A stretch of DNA of 64,000 nucleotides, taken from contig JAVFKD010000015.1 of NCBI GenBank assembly GCA_036429605.1, positions 3,495,421 to 3,559,420 of the forward strand, given 5' to 3'. Shown here in pieces: positions 1 through 11,723 of the stretch. The notes beneath the pieces were generated by a model that was not told where the DNA came from, ran no database searches, and saw only the letters and a program-made list of their open reading frames with translations. Source of the DNA: Cladobotryum mycophilum (taxonomy: Eukaryota; Ascomycota; Sordariomycetes; Hypocreales; Hypocreaceae). The position numbers were made by a program, and so were the translations under genes. Position 1 is the first letter of the stretch. Each line of letters starts with the position of its first letter.

Positions 1-1966
1 CCAAGGGCTATCCATTCCCTCCTTACGACATTTTTGCCGCGCTGGACAGAATCCGATCCAAGCTGGGGTCGAGTAGTTATCAAGGCGAATACGCTTTCCA
101 GCGAGATCTTTTCAATGCCTTCTTAAAGGCACATGATGGGCACCTCGCTTTCTATCCAGACTTGATCGGGAAATTCTTCCACTTCAAACGCCCGCTATCG
201 CTCGTCTCGGTGAGCAAAGATGGAAAGTCGTTACCTGTTATCAAGTTATACCGTAGGTTAACTCGCTTCCCCGGTTCTTATGACATGTCGATATTGATGT
301 ACTAATAGAGGACATTGCATTTGCGCCGCACAACTCATCGATTGTCAAAAGAATCAATGGTAAGAAGGCAGTGAAATACGTCGAATCTTTGGCCTTCTCA
401 TCATCACCCGCTCAAGACCTCGATGCCGCTTACAACTCCATGTTCTATTCTCCCGCAAAGAACGCCGACAGGTCCGGAGGGCCAGACGCCTTCAGCGGCG
501 AATTCCCATCCACTCTCATATACCCTGGTCCAACCACAACGATCGCCTTCGCCAATGGTACCCGACGGACTATGGACAATATTGCCGTGGTGGTAGCGAA
601 CTTGAGTGGCGTGACAGATGGTGCTTCCCTCTATTCCAAGCTTTGGGATCTTACAGATATTCTTCCAAGAATGCCTACCCAGACGTCCCCTCACAGAACC
701 GGCAACGGCCAAGTCCCACACTACCCAGAGCCAGTCATTTCAACCGAAAATTCTCTTGTCTCCGGTTACTACCTCACTGGTGAAGGCCTTGAAGATGTGG
801 CCGTGCTTTCTATTATTCACTTTCCGATTTTTGCCTACGACGCACCTCAATTTCAGTCTGTGGTTCAGAAATTCCTTCGTAAAGCTGCTGATGCGGGCAA
901 GACCAAGCTTGTTGTTGACTTGCAAGCAAATCCCGGTGGTGCTATTTACTTGGGATATGACTTATTCCGGCAACTTGTGCCAAATGTTGTTCCGTATGGT
1001 TTCTCTCGCTTCAAAGCTAGTTCTACTTTTATCGACATAGCAAACATTTCCAGTGACAAACACAGTTCGGATTCATTAGTCGGACATCGCCTCCAGCGGC
1101 CGAAGCTTTCCAGCACATGGTTCAACTATCGAGTTGACTTGAATGTGATAGGTCAACCCTTCCAAAGCTTTGAAGAAAAGTTCACCCCTCAAGTGTTCCA
1201 AAACACACCGTATACGGCTATCCTACGCTGGAATTTGAACAAACTCATGGGTATATTCGCAGAGATCGGCATGGAGATTTCAGGATATGGGAGTAAATCC
1301 AAGCTCCCTCAATTCTTCAAACCCGAAAACATTGTTCTTCTTCAAGATGGAGGGTGTGCCTCTACCTGTTCCATTCTAGCGGAGACCTTCCGTCTTCAAA
1401 CCAATGTTCAATCTGTAGCTTTTGGTGGCCGCCCTCGACCAGGTCTTATACAGGGCGTGGGAAACACCAAGGGCGCTCAAATGCTGCCATTTGCAGCAAT
1501 TGAAGACCTGACCAATAGAGCGGCGCTATTAACCAACGATGTTGAGAGGCGGAAACGTCTTGCAATGTTTACCGACCTACCGGTTCGGCGCAGCCTCTGG
1601 GCCAGTCTCAACGCACGTGATCAAATCGGCCACGATCACCTTGATGACGGCATTCCGGCGCAGTTTCTTGTTAAGCCCGCAGACTGCCGCATGTTCTTCA
1701 CCGAAGCCATGATTACCAATGCTGAAGAGATCTGGAGGGCCACTGCTAATGTGGCTTTCAATGGTGGGAAGTGTGCCTATGGTAGCATCAAGTCTCAGAG
1801 CAACAGCCAAACCGAGAGAGAGAATAAGACGAGAACTGAGCGGCCCTTGGTGACGTCCAGACAAAGACGATTAGATCGACTTGAGAGGTCACCCCCAAAG
1901 CAAGCGGATGATTGGCACGAACAATATCAAATGCCTCTTTGGTATATGTTGGCAGGGCTGTTTTAA
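1..1966 (+). CDS. Peptidase S41 (tail-specific/CPAF-like) family protein, 5' end outside window
   Basis: Partial gene. The reading frame is open from base 3 to 252; an intron spans 253-308 (GTAGGT...CTAATAG), and the last exon runs 309-1966, ending TAA. After splicing the frame continues from KLY into QDIAFAPHNSS. The S41 core shows as LVVDLQANPGGAIYLGYDLF (about base 907) and the nucleophile loop DGGCASTCSILAETF (about 1345-1390), where the Ser after GGCA is the expected catalytic residue. The family comprises serine peptidases with a Lys or equivalent base; fungal members are often secreted and of unproven activity. The signal peptide and N-terminal domain, if any, lie upstream of the window. 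The C-terminus is a basic, low-complexity tail (many R/Q/S) after residue about 470 of the last exon. The P450 gene that follows is transcribed toward it, so the two are tail to tail. The family assignment is confident, the substrate unknown. Confidence 0.85.
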
Positions 1967-2351
1967 CACTTCCAACCTCATGTATGAAGAAAAGTATCCT
2001 TAATTAGTACTGTTATTGAATCATGATTCTTGTTACATTCCATCGTATTTTGTGGATGGTTCTTTCTTGGTGATAGTGTGTCGTGTTTACGCACATCTTC
2101 CCATGTGCTCCAGCATTGGTCCCTTTCCTATTATCCCTCAGGAATTCATGGCATTTCTTCATCTCATACGCTGATCTCCTCATTTTTATGACTGTTGTGG
2201 TTGACAAAACTTGATGCAAACCTCCCTTAAATCTTGTACGTGCGTGCATTCGCCCGTCTGCCCTGTCGATTTATCTCGCAGGCTCCATGTCTCGCTTCCT
2301 TTCTGTCTTTGTGTTCATAAATACCGAAAAAAGACACGTACGCTTCTTTAA
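1967..2351. other. Convergent intergenic region
   Basis: This holds the 3' ends of the S41 gene and the P450 gene. I see no coding sequence, repeat or RNA gene. Confidence 0.6.
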
Positions 2352-4069
2352 TCACTCTGAAAAATGCAACTTTACTTTGACACCCTGTCCGGGGCAATCT
2401 GTCAGCGTGAGTCCATGCCTCACAGGTCCAACCTGGGAGCCATCGATGGCATCGATACGCTGCATCATTCGGACAATCACGTAAGCAACCTCGGTGAGCG
2501 CAAATTGCTGTCCAATGCAGATGCGTGGCCCGCCATTGAATGGGAGGTAGTCCCAGCCGGGACGACGGTTCTGCCAGCGCTCGGGCTTGAAGATTTCGGC
2601 GTCGGCGCCCCAGAGATCTTTGCGGCGGTGCATGATGTATACCTGTACGATTGGAGATTAGTTAAACTATGGCGATATTAATGCTGTTTGGGGGTGGCAG
2701 AAGACTTACTGAATAACCAACATCCTCACCCTTTCGCACGTAGATGGGAGACCGGCCATCGGGGCCACCGCCTGTGGGGAGTGTTGTATCCACGAGTGCT
2801 GTGCGGAAGTTGAACGGAACCACAGGGTAGAGGCGCAGGCACTCGTGGATGCACCACTGCAAATACTGGCAGCTCTTCATTCTCTCAAAGGTAATGTCCC
2901 TAGGCTGGGAGTACGTCCCAAACTCCTCCAGGATAATGGCCCGCAGGCGGTGGAAGACGGACACGTATCGAGGATCAGACATGATGACGAAGAACCATCC
3001 CAGCGTCGAGGCAGTGGTATCGCGACCGGCGAGCAGGATGTTTAGCGCTTGAGAGCGAAGTTCGTGCGGGTCTCTCGTTTCCTCCGCGAGGGCGCGAAGG
3101 AAGACGTATCTCTCTTTCTCGGCCGGTTGCGCCTTTTCGTTGTCGATTTGCTTGAGGGTCCTCTGCACAAAGTAGTCGGCGAAGTCGTGCACCTCTTTGA
3201 CCACGCGACCGAACTCCGGCGTGTGTCCCAGCCAGTACTGCGGTCCCATTCGCGAGGCGATGGCGACGATGTACTGGGACCGGTCAAAGGCGTAGGCAAA
3301 GTCGAGTTTCTTTTTTCTTCGGATGGATTTTCTGATCCCAACTGGCTGTTGATGCTCTCTCCGAGCAGGAATTCAGTGGCTGAGTCCAGGGTCAGGCGGA
3401 AGAAGAGGACTTGGAGGTCTACCAGGTCGGTCCATCGGTTAGGTGCGAGACGGCGCTCCAAGACGGTCATGAGAGCCTTGACGTGGTCCTCTTCCAGATT
3501 AAGGTCGCTGACCTGGCCACGGCTGAATTGGGGTCGCAGCATGGATCGAGAGTGCTCCCAATCCTTTCCATTTGCGGCAAACTTTGGAGAAGGGTTAGCT
3601 TGGGGATCGATTGCTTCATCACACAAGAGTCAGGTCTTACAATTCCCTTTCCCAGCAACGGAGCAAAGTTCTCGGTCCGGTTAACACCCAGGCCAAACTC
3701 CTTGAATTGCGTCGCCAACATGGCCTGCAGGTTCTGAGGGTCATTCGTAAGGAGCACGCGTCGAAAGAATGGGTTGATGGAGCGGAACGAGCCGATCCAG
3801 CGGCCACTACCGTCCTGCTCATGTAACTGGGCGATTTGCTTCTCGACGAAGAAGGGGAATGTGCCCTCGCGGACGGCCATGATGTTTTGCACGAGATTGA
3901 CGATTCCGCTGGGGTCATAGTCATGGAGCATGGCGGCAGGCTCACAGCCGAGTTCCTTGGCTCGACGCGAGTGGTGGATGTAGTCTCTAATTTGGTTCAC
4001 GACGTAGACGACCACGAAGGCCGCTATCGCGATGGAGGCGAAGATGGTGAGGTGCATTGTTGAAGGCAC
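2352..4069 (-). CDS. Cytochrome P450, CYP52 clan (fatty acid/alkane omega-hydroxylase-like), frame broken at an A6 run
   Basis: Three exons: 4069-3641, 3581-2710 and 2642-2352. The introns at 3582-3640 and 2643-2709 are GT..AG and phase 0. The N-terminus has one membrane anchor (TIFASIAIAAFVVVYVV), which places the enzyme in the ER. Motifs are in order: FAANGKDWEHSRSMLRPQF typical of CYP52, the I-helix AGRDTTAST, the K-helix ECLRLYP, the PERW region and the heme loop FNGGPRICIGQQ with the axial Cys at about residue 476. With the frame restored the protein is about 530 aa, normal for the family. Inside exon 2 the frame shifts at the A6 run (plus-strand T run 3311-3316): upstream ends SENPSEEK, downstream resumes LDFAYAFDRSQYI. 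No intron signal explains it, and exon 2 is 872 nt, one short of a multiple of three. Known CYP52 enzymes hydroxylate terminal carbons of alkanes and fatty acids; the substrate here is inferred only. Confidence 0.88.
3311..3316 (-). other. Frame break in P450 at A6 run
   Basis: Six T on the plus strand (A6 in the gene). One extra A, or a -1 slip, joins the two halves of the P450 frame. Confidence 0.8.
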
Positions 4070-5687
4070 GACGACGACGAAACGATAATTGGGGGTGCTG
4101 CAGTAGTGTATCTTGGTTGAAGCCCGAGGATCAAAGACATCGATGCAACTCCATTGTGGGGAGACGATGCACTACTTATTATACTACTTCTGTAGCAAAA
4201 TGGAACACTGGAGTCAAGTTCAACGGGTTAGAAACAGCCTAAACTCGGATACGTCAGCGACAGGACAGACGGACCAACCTTTGATGTCTCCAATCCGGCA
4301 CAAAATCAACTAATAATCTGATCAAACCTTCGGGCCCCGCGGATGGCTCCATCCCCTCGCCTCCCCTCCCCTCCTCCACACGCAGACGATCAGCAGCCAC
4401 AAGAGGGGAGAAGCTTACTTAGGTGATTTCTAAAGCGGAGGGTGAAGACCAGCCGATTCCGTGGGGTAGCGTAGCCAATAAGGTAATTTATCCATTACTG
4501 TGATTTGTTTTGAAAGGGCACCAGACATGCCCGGTTCGGACTCCGCGCCCTATTGTCATGGGATGGCTTGGTTCAAAGAGCCGGGCGGAGTTGTCCTCTT
4601 CATATCCCGCATGATGATGATCTTTTTTGGATGCGGCACTCCGCACTCACGGCAAATGCATGCGGTCCCGTAACGCAGAGTTCTTTGCTCCCGCTCTCCT
4701 TAGCTTTTTCTTTGGTAAGGTTTCAAATTGTAATTGCACTGTCTGATCGAGAGACCGTTTAGTGTGTGCTATTTTGCACTTTTCTTTTCTTTTTTCTTTT
4801 TTGGTTTGTGATGAGGGTAAACCAGGATTAGCAATCCGAAAGGCTGACTCGTTTGGGAAACAGGGCAGGTTTCCAGATGAACACTTGTGGCTGAATCGTA
4901 CGATTCAAGAAGATCCTCAACTATATTGGCAGGGATTCCGTTCATGGGTTCATGGGTGCTTTGTCTTATCATCATATCTGTCTGGATCAGGGTTCCAGAT
5001 GTTCGTTTGAGGAACTGAACTCCGCACGGTTCGGAGTTTTTGCCACTTATACATACAAGTACCGTCAACCAACCGAGACAAGTAAACCGACGCCACAGTG
5101 TGGCTCAGACCTTACCTAGATTATTGCCGTGATCACTGTAACAAAGGCGTAAAGGCTTTGAGTGCTGTTCGTAAAGACACGTCTATAGTAAAGAAGATGA
5201 AGATGAGGCTCAGTACTCTGCATGTACGTCCAGTAAAATCAAGGTGGCATGAACCAGCAGCACTCAATGTCTTGCCTTGTGCCATGTGGAACAGTAGAAA
5301 TTGGCAGATCGATCGGCATGAATCTTTGTTGGTTGCACAAAGCCCAACATTGTCAATGCATTCCCGCATCCACACCCGCACCCGCACCCACTTCACTCAC
5401 TCAAATGTCTTAGTAAGATTACCAGCTCCTCATTGTGAAGGAGAAAATGTGTCAGACCTTACGCCATACACTGCCGAAATATATCGGCCTTTCCTTGACA
5501 TCGCCACGGCGTTGAGTCAAGACAAAGACAGCCAAGTGATTCTCAATCACACAAAAGTTCAAGGGATCAATCATTCATCAGATTCTTTTTAACATAGCAA
5601 ACTTTTCATTTTCATTTTGATCTGGACTAGCAATACAAAAATACGTGGGAAAATTGCCTCCATCCCTTATGTTTTCTTAATGTTCCT
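4070..5687. other. Intergenic region upstream of P450
   Basis: The stretch holds the presumed promoter of the minus-strand P450 and the 3' flank of the decarboxylase gene. It has short pyrimidine runs and a CACCCG-type short repeat near 5370-5390. No convincing ORF was found; the open frames here lack family features. Confidence 0.5.
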
Positions 5688-6945
5688 TTATGGTGCAACC
5701 GCCAGGACGTTTCCGACCTTGGAGTAGGTGTCACCCGGCGAGGGCACAAAGTCCTTGAACTGGAGCCTGGCCTTTTGCTGGAAAACGCAAATGACGTCGG
5801 AGCCACCAAACTGGAAGTAGGAAATCTCGTCGCCCTTCTTCACCACGTCGCCCTCCCTGGCGAGGACCCTGACGGAGGAGACCTGGGCCATACCGATAGG
5901 CAGGACGGCAACCTTGCCGAGCACGGGGTTTTCAATGACAATCAGGCCACGGGTCTGCAGGAACTGGTAACCAGGGGTGTTGGGAGCATCGGGGCCGTTC
6001 ATGACACGGATGGGCTTACCCTCGGCGTCGACCTCGAGGTATGCCGCGCCCTGGATGTTCTTGGACTCGATGACGGTGCCTGAAACCGGCGCGTGTTGGC
6101 GATGGTAGTTGAAAGTGTTGAGGAACGCGTGCATCCAAACACCGCCCGAGAATTCATTTGCGTGATCACTACCCTGCAGAAGCGATCCGATGGTCCATTC
6201 CAGACCCTTGATCTTGACAATACCACCAGAGCTGATGTTGACAATGCTATCGTCTTGGGTGGAGGCGTCAAAGGTGCAGTCGGCGGGGTAGACAATGACC
6301 TTGTCGTCATCGGGGCTGGCAACGGATCTGCGGAAGGCCTTGAGCCTTCGAGAGAAGAAGTCGTTGAAAGTTCGGAAACCGCCCTCGGGGACAAAGGCCT
6401 CCTCGACACGGTACTTGGGCGAGTCGATAAAGGTCTGCAGGGATTCCTTGGTGAGGGAGGATGGGGCGTCCATGTGGAGGCCGATGAGCTGGGCAAAGAC
6501 GACGATCCAGGAAGAAAGCCAGCTGAGTGGCTGGCCAACCTGGTCGGGGTGGATGGGAGTCTGCTGCTCCTTGAGCGGGGACTGGTACAGGACAAAGTAG
6601 AACATGCAGAGGATGTCGTAGATATCCTTGCCCTCAAAGTTCTCCGTTGGGGTCCACTTGAGCAGGTCGTTGGCAAAGATGAGGAATCCACGGCCGTCGT
6701 GAATGTTCAGCTTGTTCATGAAATCGGGGAGCAGCTTCCTACCCTCCTGAACGGCTGCGTTGATGTTGGGCTCTCCGATGTGGCCAATGAGCAAGAGGAT
6801 GACGGGGTTGAAGAGGACGGGCTCTTCGCCGAGGTAAGGAGCGTTGGGTGAGCTCCATGGCTTGCCCGTGACGGGGACGACGTGGGGGAGGTGGCTGGAA
6901 GCCAACAACGCTGTCGGGAGCAGTGGGAAGACCGGAGCCAGGCAT
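5688..6945 (-). CDS. Phosphatidylserine decarboxylase-like (soluble, PsiD-like) pyruvoyl enzyme, start unresolved
   Basis: One open frame runs from 6908 to the TAA at 5688 (about 406 aa). Family features in order: FRTFNDFFSRRLKAF, VIVYPADCTFDA, the His-containing FNYHRQHAPVSGTV, and near the C-terminus YFQFGGSDVICVF. GGS matches the self-cleavage site of PSD enzymes, where the Ser becomes the pyruvoyl group. There is no N-terminal membrane segment, unlike mitochondrial PSD1, so it resembles the soluble PSD-like decarboxylases that include tryptophan decarboxylase PsiD. No ATG lies in this frame before an upstream stop. The only good ATG (6945) is in another frame and would need a shift near the C5 run at about 6884-6888, opposite in sign to the other breaks in this window. 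The substrate could be phosphatidylserine or an aromatic amino acid. The P450 lies 1.6 kb away on the same strand. Confidence 0.8.
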
Positions 6946-7079
6946 GATTGGTATGGATAGATCTAGCAGATCAGGGGTGTTTTATGTATGTTGTAGTAGG
7001 GGTGTAGGTCTTGGAAGTATAAGACTCTGACTTGTAGAGAGGTATCTTGAACTCAGTTTGGGAGAGGGAACTCGAGGCC

Positions 7080-7086
7080 ATTTATA
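7080..7086 (-). promoter_or_regulatory. TATA box candidate for the decarboxylase gene
   Basis: TATAAAT on the minus strand, about 135 bases upstream of the ATG at 6945. It is followed by a pyrimidine-rich, ATG-free leader, as expected for a fungal promoter and 5' UTR. Confidence 0.45.
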
Positions 7087-8063
7087 GGAAAAAGGACGAG
7101 GGCTTCCGATGGTCCTGAAGACGCTTCCATGAAATAAATGTATGCCAAATTAGGACAACGATAGGACGGAGACAGAGGCGGGAGCTAATAACGGCACACT
7201 AGGGTGGTCCCGCCAGCCGTTTTGTCTTAGAACCCCGCTCAATAGTAGGCGTCTCCTCGAGCGGGACTATCCTATCACAACCACAGATCGCCTGATGGAG
7301 GTGTGCCATGCATGAGGAAGTAAACAGCCATTGGCCCATGACATCTCAATAGTTCTCGTCCTGAGGGGTAGCTACATATCCTTGATTGCCCAGACAACGT
7401 AATGATCCGTCGCCGAAGTGAGGAGAAATGTTACGTGGCCGAACGTCCGCATATCAAAACCCAATGGACCGACGTAATGCGAGCATGTTTTCAAGATTTA
7501 AAGCTGAGCTAAGGAGGGGAAGGAGGTAGGGTGCGAGGCCCCCATTCGTCTCTTGCAGACTTACGTTGGAATGCATGGGCCTGGCGTCCATCAACATGTG
7601 CAAAAGGTGGTGGCCGTTTCTTCCGTCTGATGAGCTGAGGCTTGGGTGTCGTTTTCTTTTGGTGTGAAATGGACAACCTTGATGGCTGAGCAGGGAGTTG
7701 TTGATTGGCTTGTTCTTGGTTCGTTCATTCCAGTTCGCTTAAAGCTCCGCACTTGACGACTGTCTGAGTTTCACAGAGGTTCTCGAACTAGCGATGCGAC
7801 ATTGAGCGTTGTTACTCTGAAATGAAGATGTTTCGTCATCACTTGATCAAGAATGACCAGTCACTGCCCCCAGTGCTACAATATTTGAAGCCCAGCGGTT
7901 GGAATTGACGAATGAAACACAGCGGCCGAATGTCTATTGCATCAAGTCCTACGTCCATCTGCGGGGTTACGGGCATTTCAGTTCCGTAATGTCTCTGTTA
8001 TTCGTCATGAATCAATGATTGGGCACTTTACGTTTGATACGCAGCCCGATTTTAAGCCACATT

Positions 8064-8087
8064 TTGTTGTTGTTGTTGTTGTTGTTG
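8064..8087 (+). repeat. Microsatellite (TTG)8
   Basis: Eight perfect TTG units in non-coding DNA. Confidence 0.95.
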
Positions 8088-10657
8088 CACAAGCCTGATA
8101 CTCGGTAAGAGTATATATAGATTGTCTCTCCAATGAATCTCCTTGGCTCATCCGAGAGGGGTAGATCCAAGACCTTGCCCCTCAAATGCCCTTGCGTGTG
8201 ATGTATGACTTAGATACGGAGTACTGGCGATGAGGGATGGGGATCAGGCGGGGCAATGCGGGGGTGGTCTTCACCGCTGTAGGCGGGCGGAGTGATCCAT
8301 CAAAAGGTTATGCATCAATGTCTGAAAGTAGCAACGGAAACAAGAGCACCCGTGATGAAAACGCGTGTGTGTAGCGTGTCTATCAATCTAATTGATGAAG
8401 ATTTGACGTGGTGGAACTTGGCTTTCTCGGCCGAGCCAATGCGGACGAGGAAGAAGCAAGATGGTGGAGGGGGCGTGTGCATATATGTCTGTACTTCCAG
8501 ATTCGGACCGGTATGGAAGACTGAGTAATACTGCATGATACATACACATGTATGCAGTTCTGGGAGGCGTAAAAAAAGAAGCCAGCCGTGTCAAACCGCG
8601 TCGAGTTGCAGATGGCCAATCCCCATCAAAGCTGTCATCGATGTGCTTCGTTGTGTGTTAGGTATATACAGTATGTGTGTATATCTATGAGCCCAAAGAG
8701 TGGCCCTATTATCAGCTGCTTGGGAAGCATTCAGCGGGGGCTGCCCCCGACTCAAGATATTTGCACATCATGATGCAAGACCGTCGCAGTGAGAACCTGT
8801 CTGGGCAAACACCCTTGGCATGCATGGGCAAGCTAGAGCTGAATGGCATCCTTGTTGAATAGCGTTTGGGGAAATCAAGAAAACAGGGAGGCAAGTGGCC
8901 AATAGTATTGGACCCTCCATAGCCCGTTCGTATACAAGCGCTCTGCATCATGATTCGGGCCTACCGAGATAATAGCTCACATCATCGTGGCTATTGTGGC
9001 AAGACATCTGCAGTCTCATTGACCTAGCTCAAGTCACCGTGAGCCCTCGCCGATGATGTCCTGATGTTGCGCCTCTCATCAGAAGAGCACATCCCCACTC
9101 CGATTACCTTGTGATGGAGGGCATATCAGTGGAGCATTGCGTCGGGCACAGATAGACGAGCGGGCTGCTATTGAGAGGTAGCCGAAGCCTTCCAAGCTTC
9201 AAGTCCGACCTCGAGTGATGCCATTTCTCTCTTATCACCCTTGTGCTCCTCGTTTGCCGTCGGCTTATTCGTTTTGGTCCACCTTGAGTGGCCCTTTACT
9301 GAAGCTTGTGGAGATGCCGCGATATCGTACTATCTAAGATAAATGAATCAGCAAACGGACTTTTCCCCAACGATACTGAGAATATGGGTAGCATAGTAAA
9401 TAACTGAAGCATATAGACTGCTCAACGGGAGGGGGGGGCATGTAGAATGATTGGAACAGATGTCTGGCCGACTAAAGGTAGCAAAACTGGCCAATGTATA
9501 ACTGAGCCCTTACCCTATAGTTTGATATCACAAGACATCCACGGATGGTTGGAATCTTTGTGGATGAGAGGTAAATCTGGGAATGGGGCACCATTAGCCT
9601 GAATCTCCGCATTTGATGAGGTGAAGTTTTTATGGTCGAGTTTATAGGCAAATCTCAGGAACAGCACCATCCTACCGGAGCCTACTTACAAAACAAACAA
9701 CACAAACACTGGGTAGATGGCGAGCGTATATCTACCCTGATGCTAGATCATTATATAAGCGCCTGTACCTATGCATAAGCAACCCGTAAGCAGTCCGTCA
9801 ATTCGGATCCGGATCCTCCGGTTCTTATTCCGATATGCTCGGTAATCCTCTGCCGAGCGTTGTGTAACAGGCTCGCAGACAAGCTTACAAGGAACGGGCA
9901 GGGTGCCGTATCCGCCGCCGCCAATCTCGCAGGGGGGAACACATCCGCTCAGAGGATCCGGCTCTCGGGTCAGGGGGGATCCTCGTTTGTTTTACGTCCC
10001 CCGCTTACTACACCAGTTTTTTCTTCTTCTTTTTCTCTTCTTTTTTCCCTTTTTGGCGATGGCCAAGAAGACGAAACGAAGCCTGTGGGAAGAAAAAAGA
10101 AAAAAGACATGGAAGAGTGAAGTGATGAAAGGAAAAAACTTGGAACTGTTCATGAGAAAGAACATATTGTTATTCTTCTCGTATTTTCGTATTCCTCCCC
10201 CTCGCCCTGTACTCTACCACCCTAACTACCATCTTCTTCAACTAGCACTAAATGACCGATTCAGAGCAGTCAGCGGTCCCTGCACCTTTTACTATGACTC
10301 TATTTTTTTTACTATTAAACGGGACCAATAAGAGATGATAGGTATTCATCTTATTAATGATTTATAATGTCATCCTCACGACGAGTGTCGGAGCCGACGC
10401 CGGATACTGGACTGGTCGACCGAGGACCGAGTTTGTCGGAGCTGCAACGGAGCAAGACAAGCAAGTATATTTGGGGGTCCAATGGTCCCAATACTAGAGC
10501 AAGCCACTGATACCATCTTCAAACTTGGCTTCATTATCAATCAATCAAATCCTCATCACCAACTTCTCATTCCACCGTTGAACACATCAATCTCAAACCA
10601 GCTCCAACAAAAAGAACAGAAAAAGAAAAAGAAAAAGAAAAAGAAAAGAAAGACACA

Positions 10658-11677
10658 ATGGCGACTTACACCCAAGACCAGCTCAACCGCTACCTAGACC
10701 ACATCTCCTTCCCCCAATCCAAACACCCATCCGACCCCCTCCAGCTCCTCACACAGCTCCAGGCCCGACACATCGCCAGAGTGCCCTTTGAGTCCGTCTC
10801 GCTCCACTACTCTGTGCACCGCAAGTTGTCGCTCGACCTGGGGGACCTATTAGACAAGGTGGTTGTCAAGAGCAGGGGCGGGTACTGTCATGAGATGAAC
10901 TACTTCTTTGGCTGTGTGATGCGGACGCTGGGCTATGAGGTGCTTCATGCTGGCGGGAGGGTTAACGCCATGGGCAAGTACACTGGAATGTAAGCTCAAC
11001 AACCCCACCTCCCCCCTTCTTCCCTCCCACCTCATTCATAAACATCATCCAAGAAAGACTTCATCTAAGCCCCTTCCATTAGGTCACACACCATCAACCT
11101 CGTCACAATCAACAACCAGCGCTACCTCGTCGACGTCGCCTTCGGCAGCAGCGAAGCCCTCCACCCCATCCCCCTCCTCCTCCACTCCCCCACCCCATTC
11201 CCCAACCTCCTCCCCCGCCGCGGCAAACTCGAGTTCCGCGCCCTCTCCCACAGCACCTCCCCCTCCACGCAGCAGCTCTGGATCTACTCCCTGCAGGAGA
11301 ACCCCTCGGAAGACTGGGTGGAGCAGTACTGCTTCACCGAGACCGAGCTCTTCAGGGAGGACTACGAGATCAACAACTTTTACACCGAGTCTCATCCTTC
11401 CAGCTTTTTTGTCAAGAACGTGGTGGCCATGAGGGGCATATGGAGCGAGGAAAAGGGGCAGCTGGAAGGTATGATGACCTTGTTTGGGGATGAGGTGAGG
11501 CGCAGGGTCGGCGGGGAGATGGAGGTGGTTGAGAAGTTGAAGAGCGAAGGGGATAGGGTCAGGGCGTTGGAGGAGTATTTCTATATACCGCTTGATGAGG
11601 AGGAAAGGGCGGCCATCCAGGGCCATCCAAGCGAGTTTGAGAATGTGACAGACCATGCAAATGTCAGGCATTTCTAG
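10658..11677 (+). CDS. Arylamine N-acetyltransferase (NAT)
   Basis: Two exons, 10658-10989 and 11083-11677, give 308 aa. The intron 10990-11082 is GTAAGC..TTAG. The enzyme transfers an acyl group (acetyl, or malonyl in some fungi) from CoA to aromatic amines by a Cys thioester. The triad is visible: Cys77 in KSRGGYCHEMN, His113 in SHTINLV, and Asp128 in YLVDVAFG. Length and spacing are normal for fungal NATs, some of which detoxify plant benzoxazolinone-derived aminophenols. It is cytosolic, with no signal peptide. The start follows a purine-rich leader and is the first ATG of the frame. It converges on HRI1 with only 46 bases between stop codons. The substrate is not deducible. Confidence 0.93.
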
Positions 11678-11723
11678 ACATGGGATCAAAAAAAAAAAAG
11701 GTCATTCCATATAATTACTGTAC

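Larger units (their letters stand above)
6946..10657. other. Long intergenic region between decarboxylase and NAT genes
   Basis: 3.7 kb with no recognisable gene. It contains the decarboxylase promoter, a TTG trinucleotide repeat (8064-8087), a GC-rich patch with the 12-bp palindrome GGATCCGGATCC at 9805-9816, and an AAAAAG-type purine leader at about 10608-10650 just before the NAT start. All open frames here are short and lack protein-like composition. Confidence 0.5.

Noticed and set aside
3049..3684. 211-codon plus-strand open frame
   Set aside because: It is antisense to the P450 and crosses both its intron and its frame break.
6093..6851. 252-codon plus-strand open frame
   Set aside because: It is antisense to the decarboxylase coding region.
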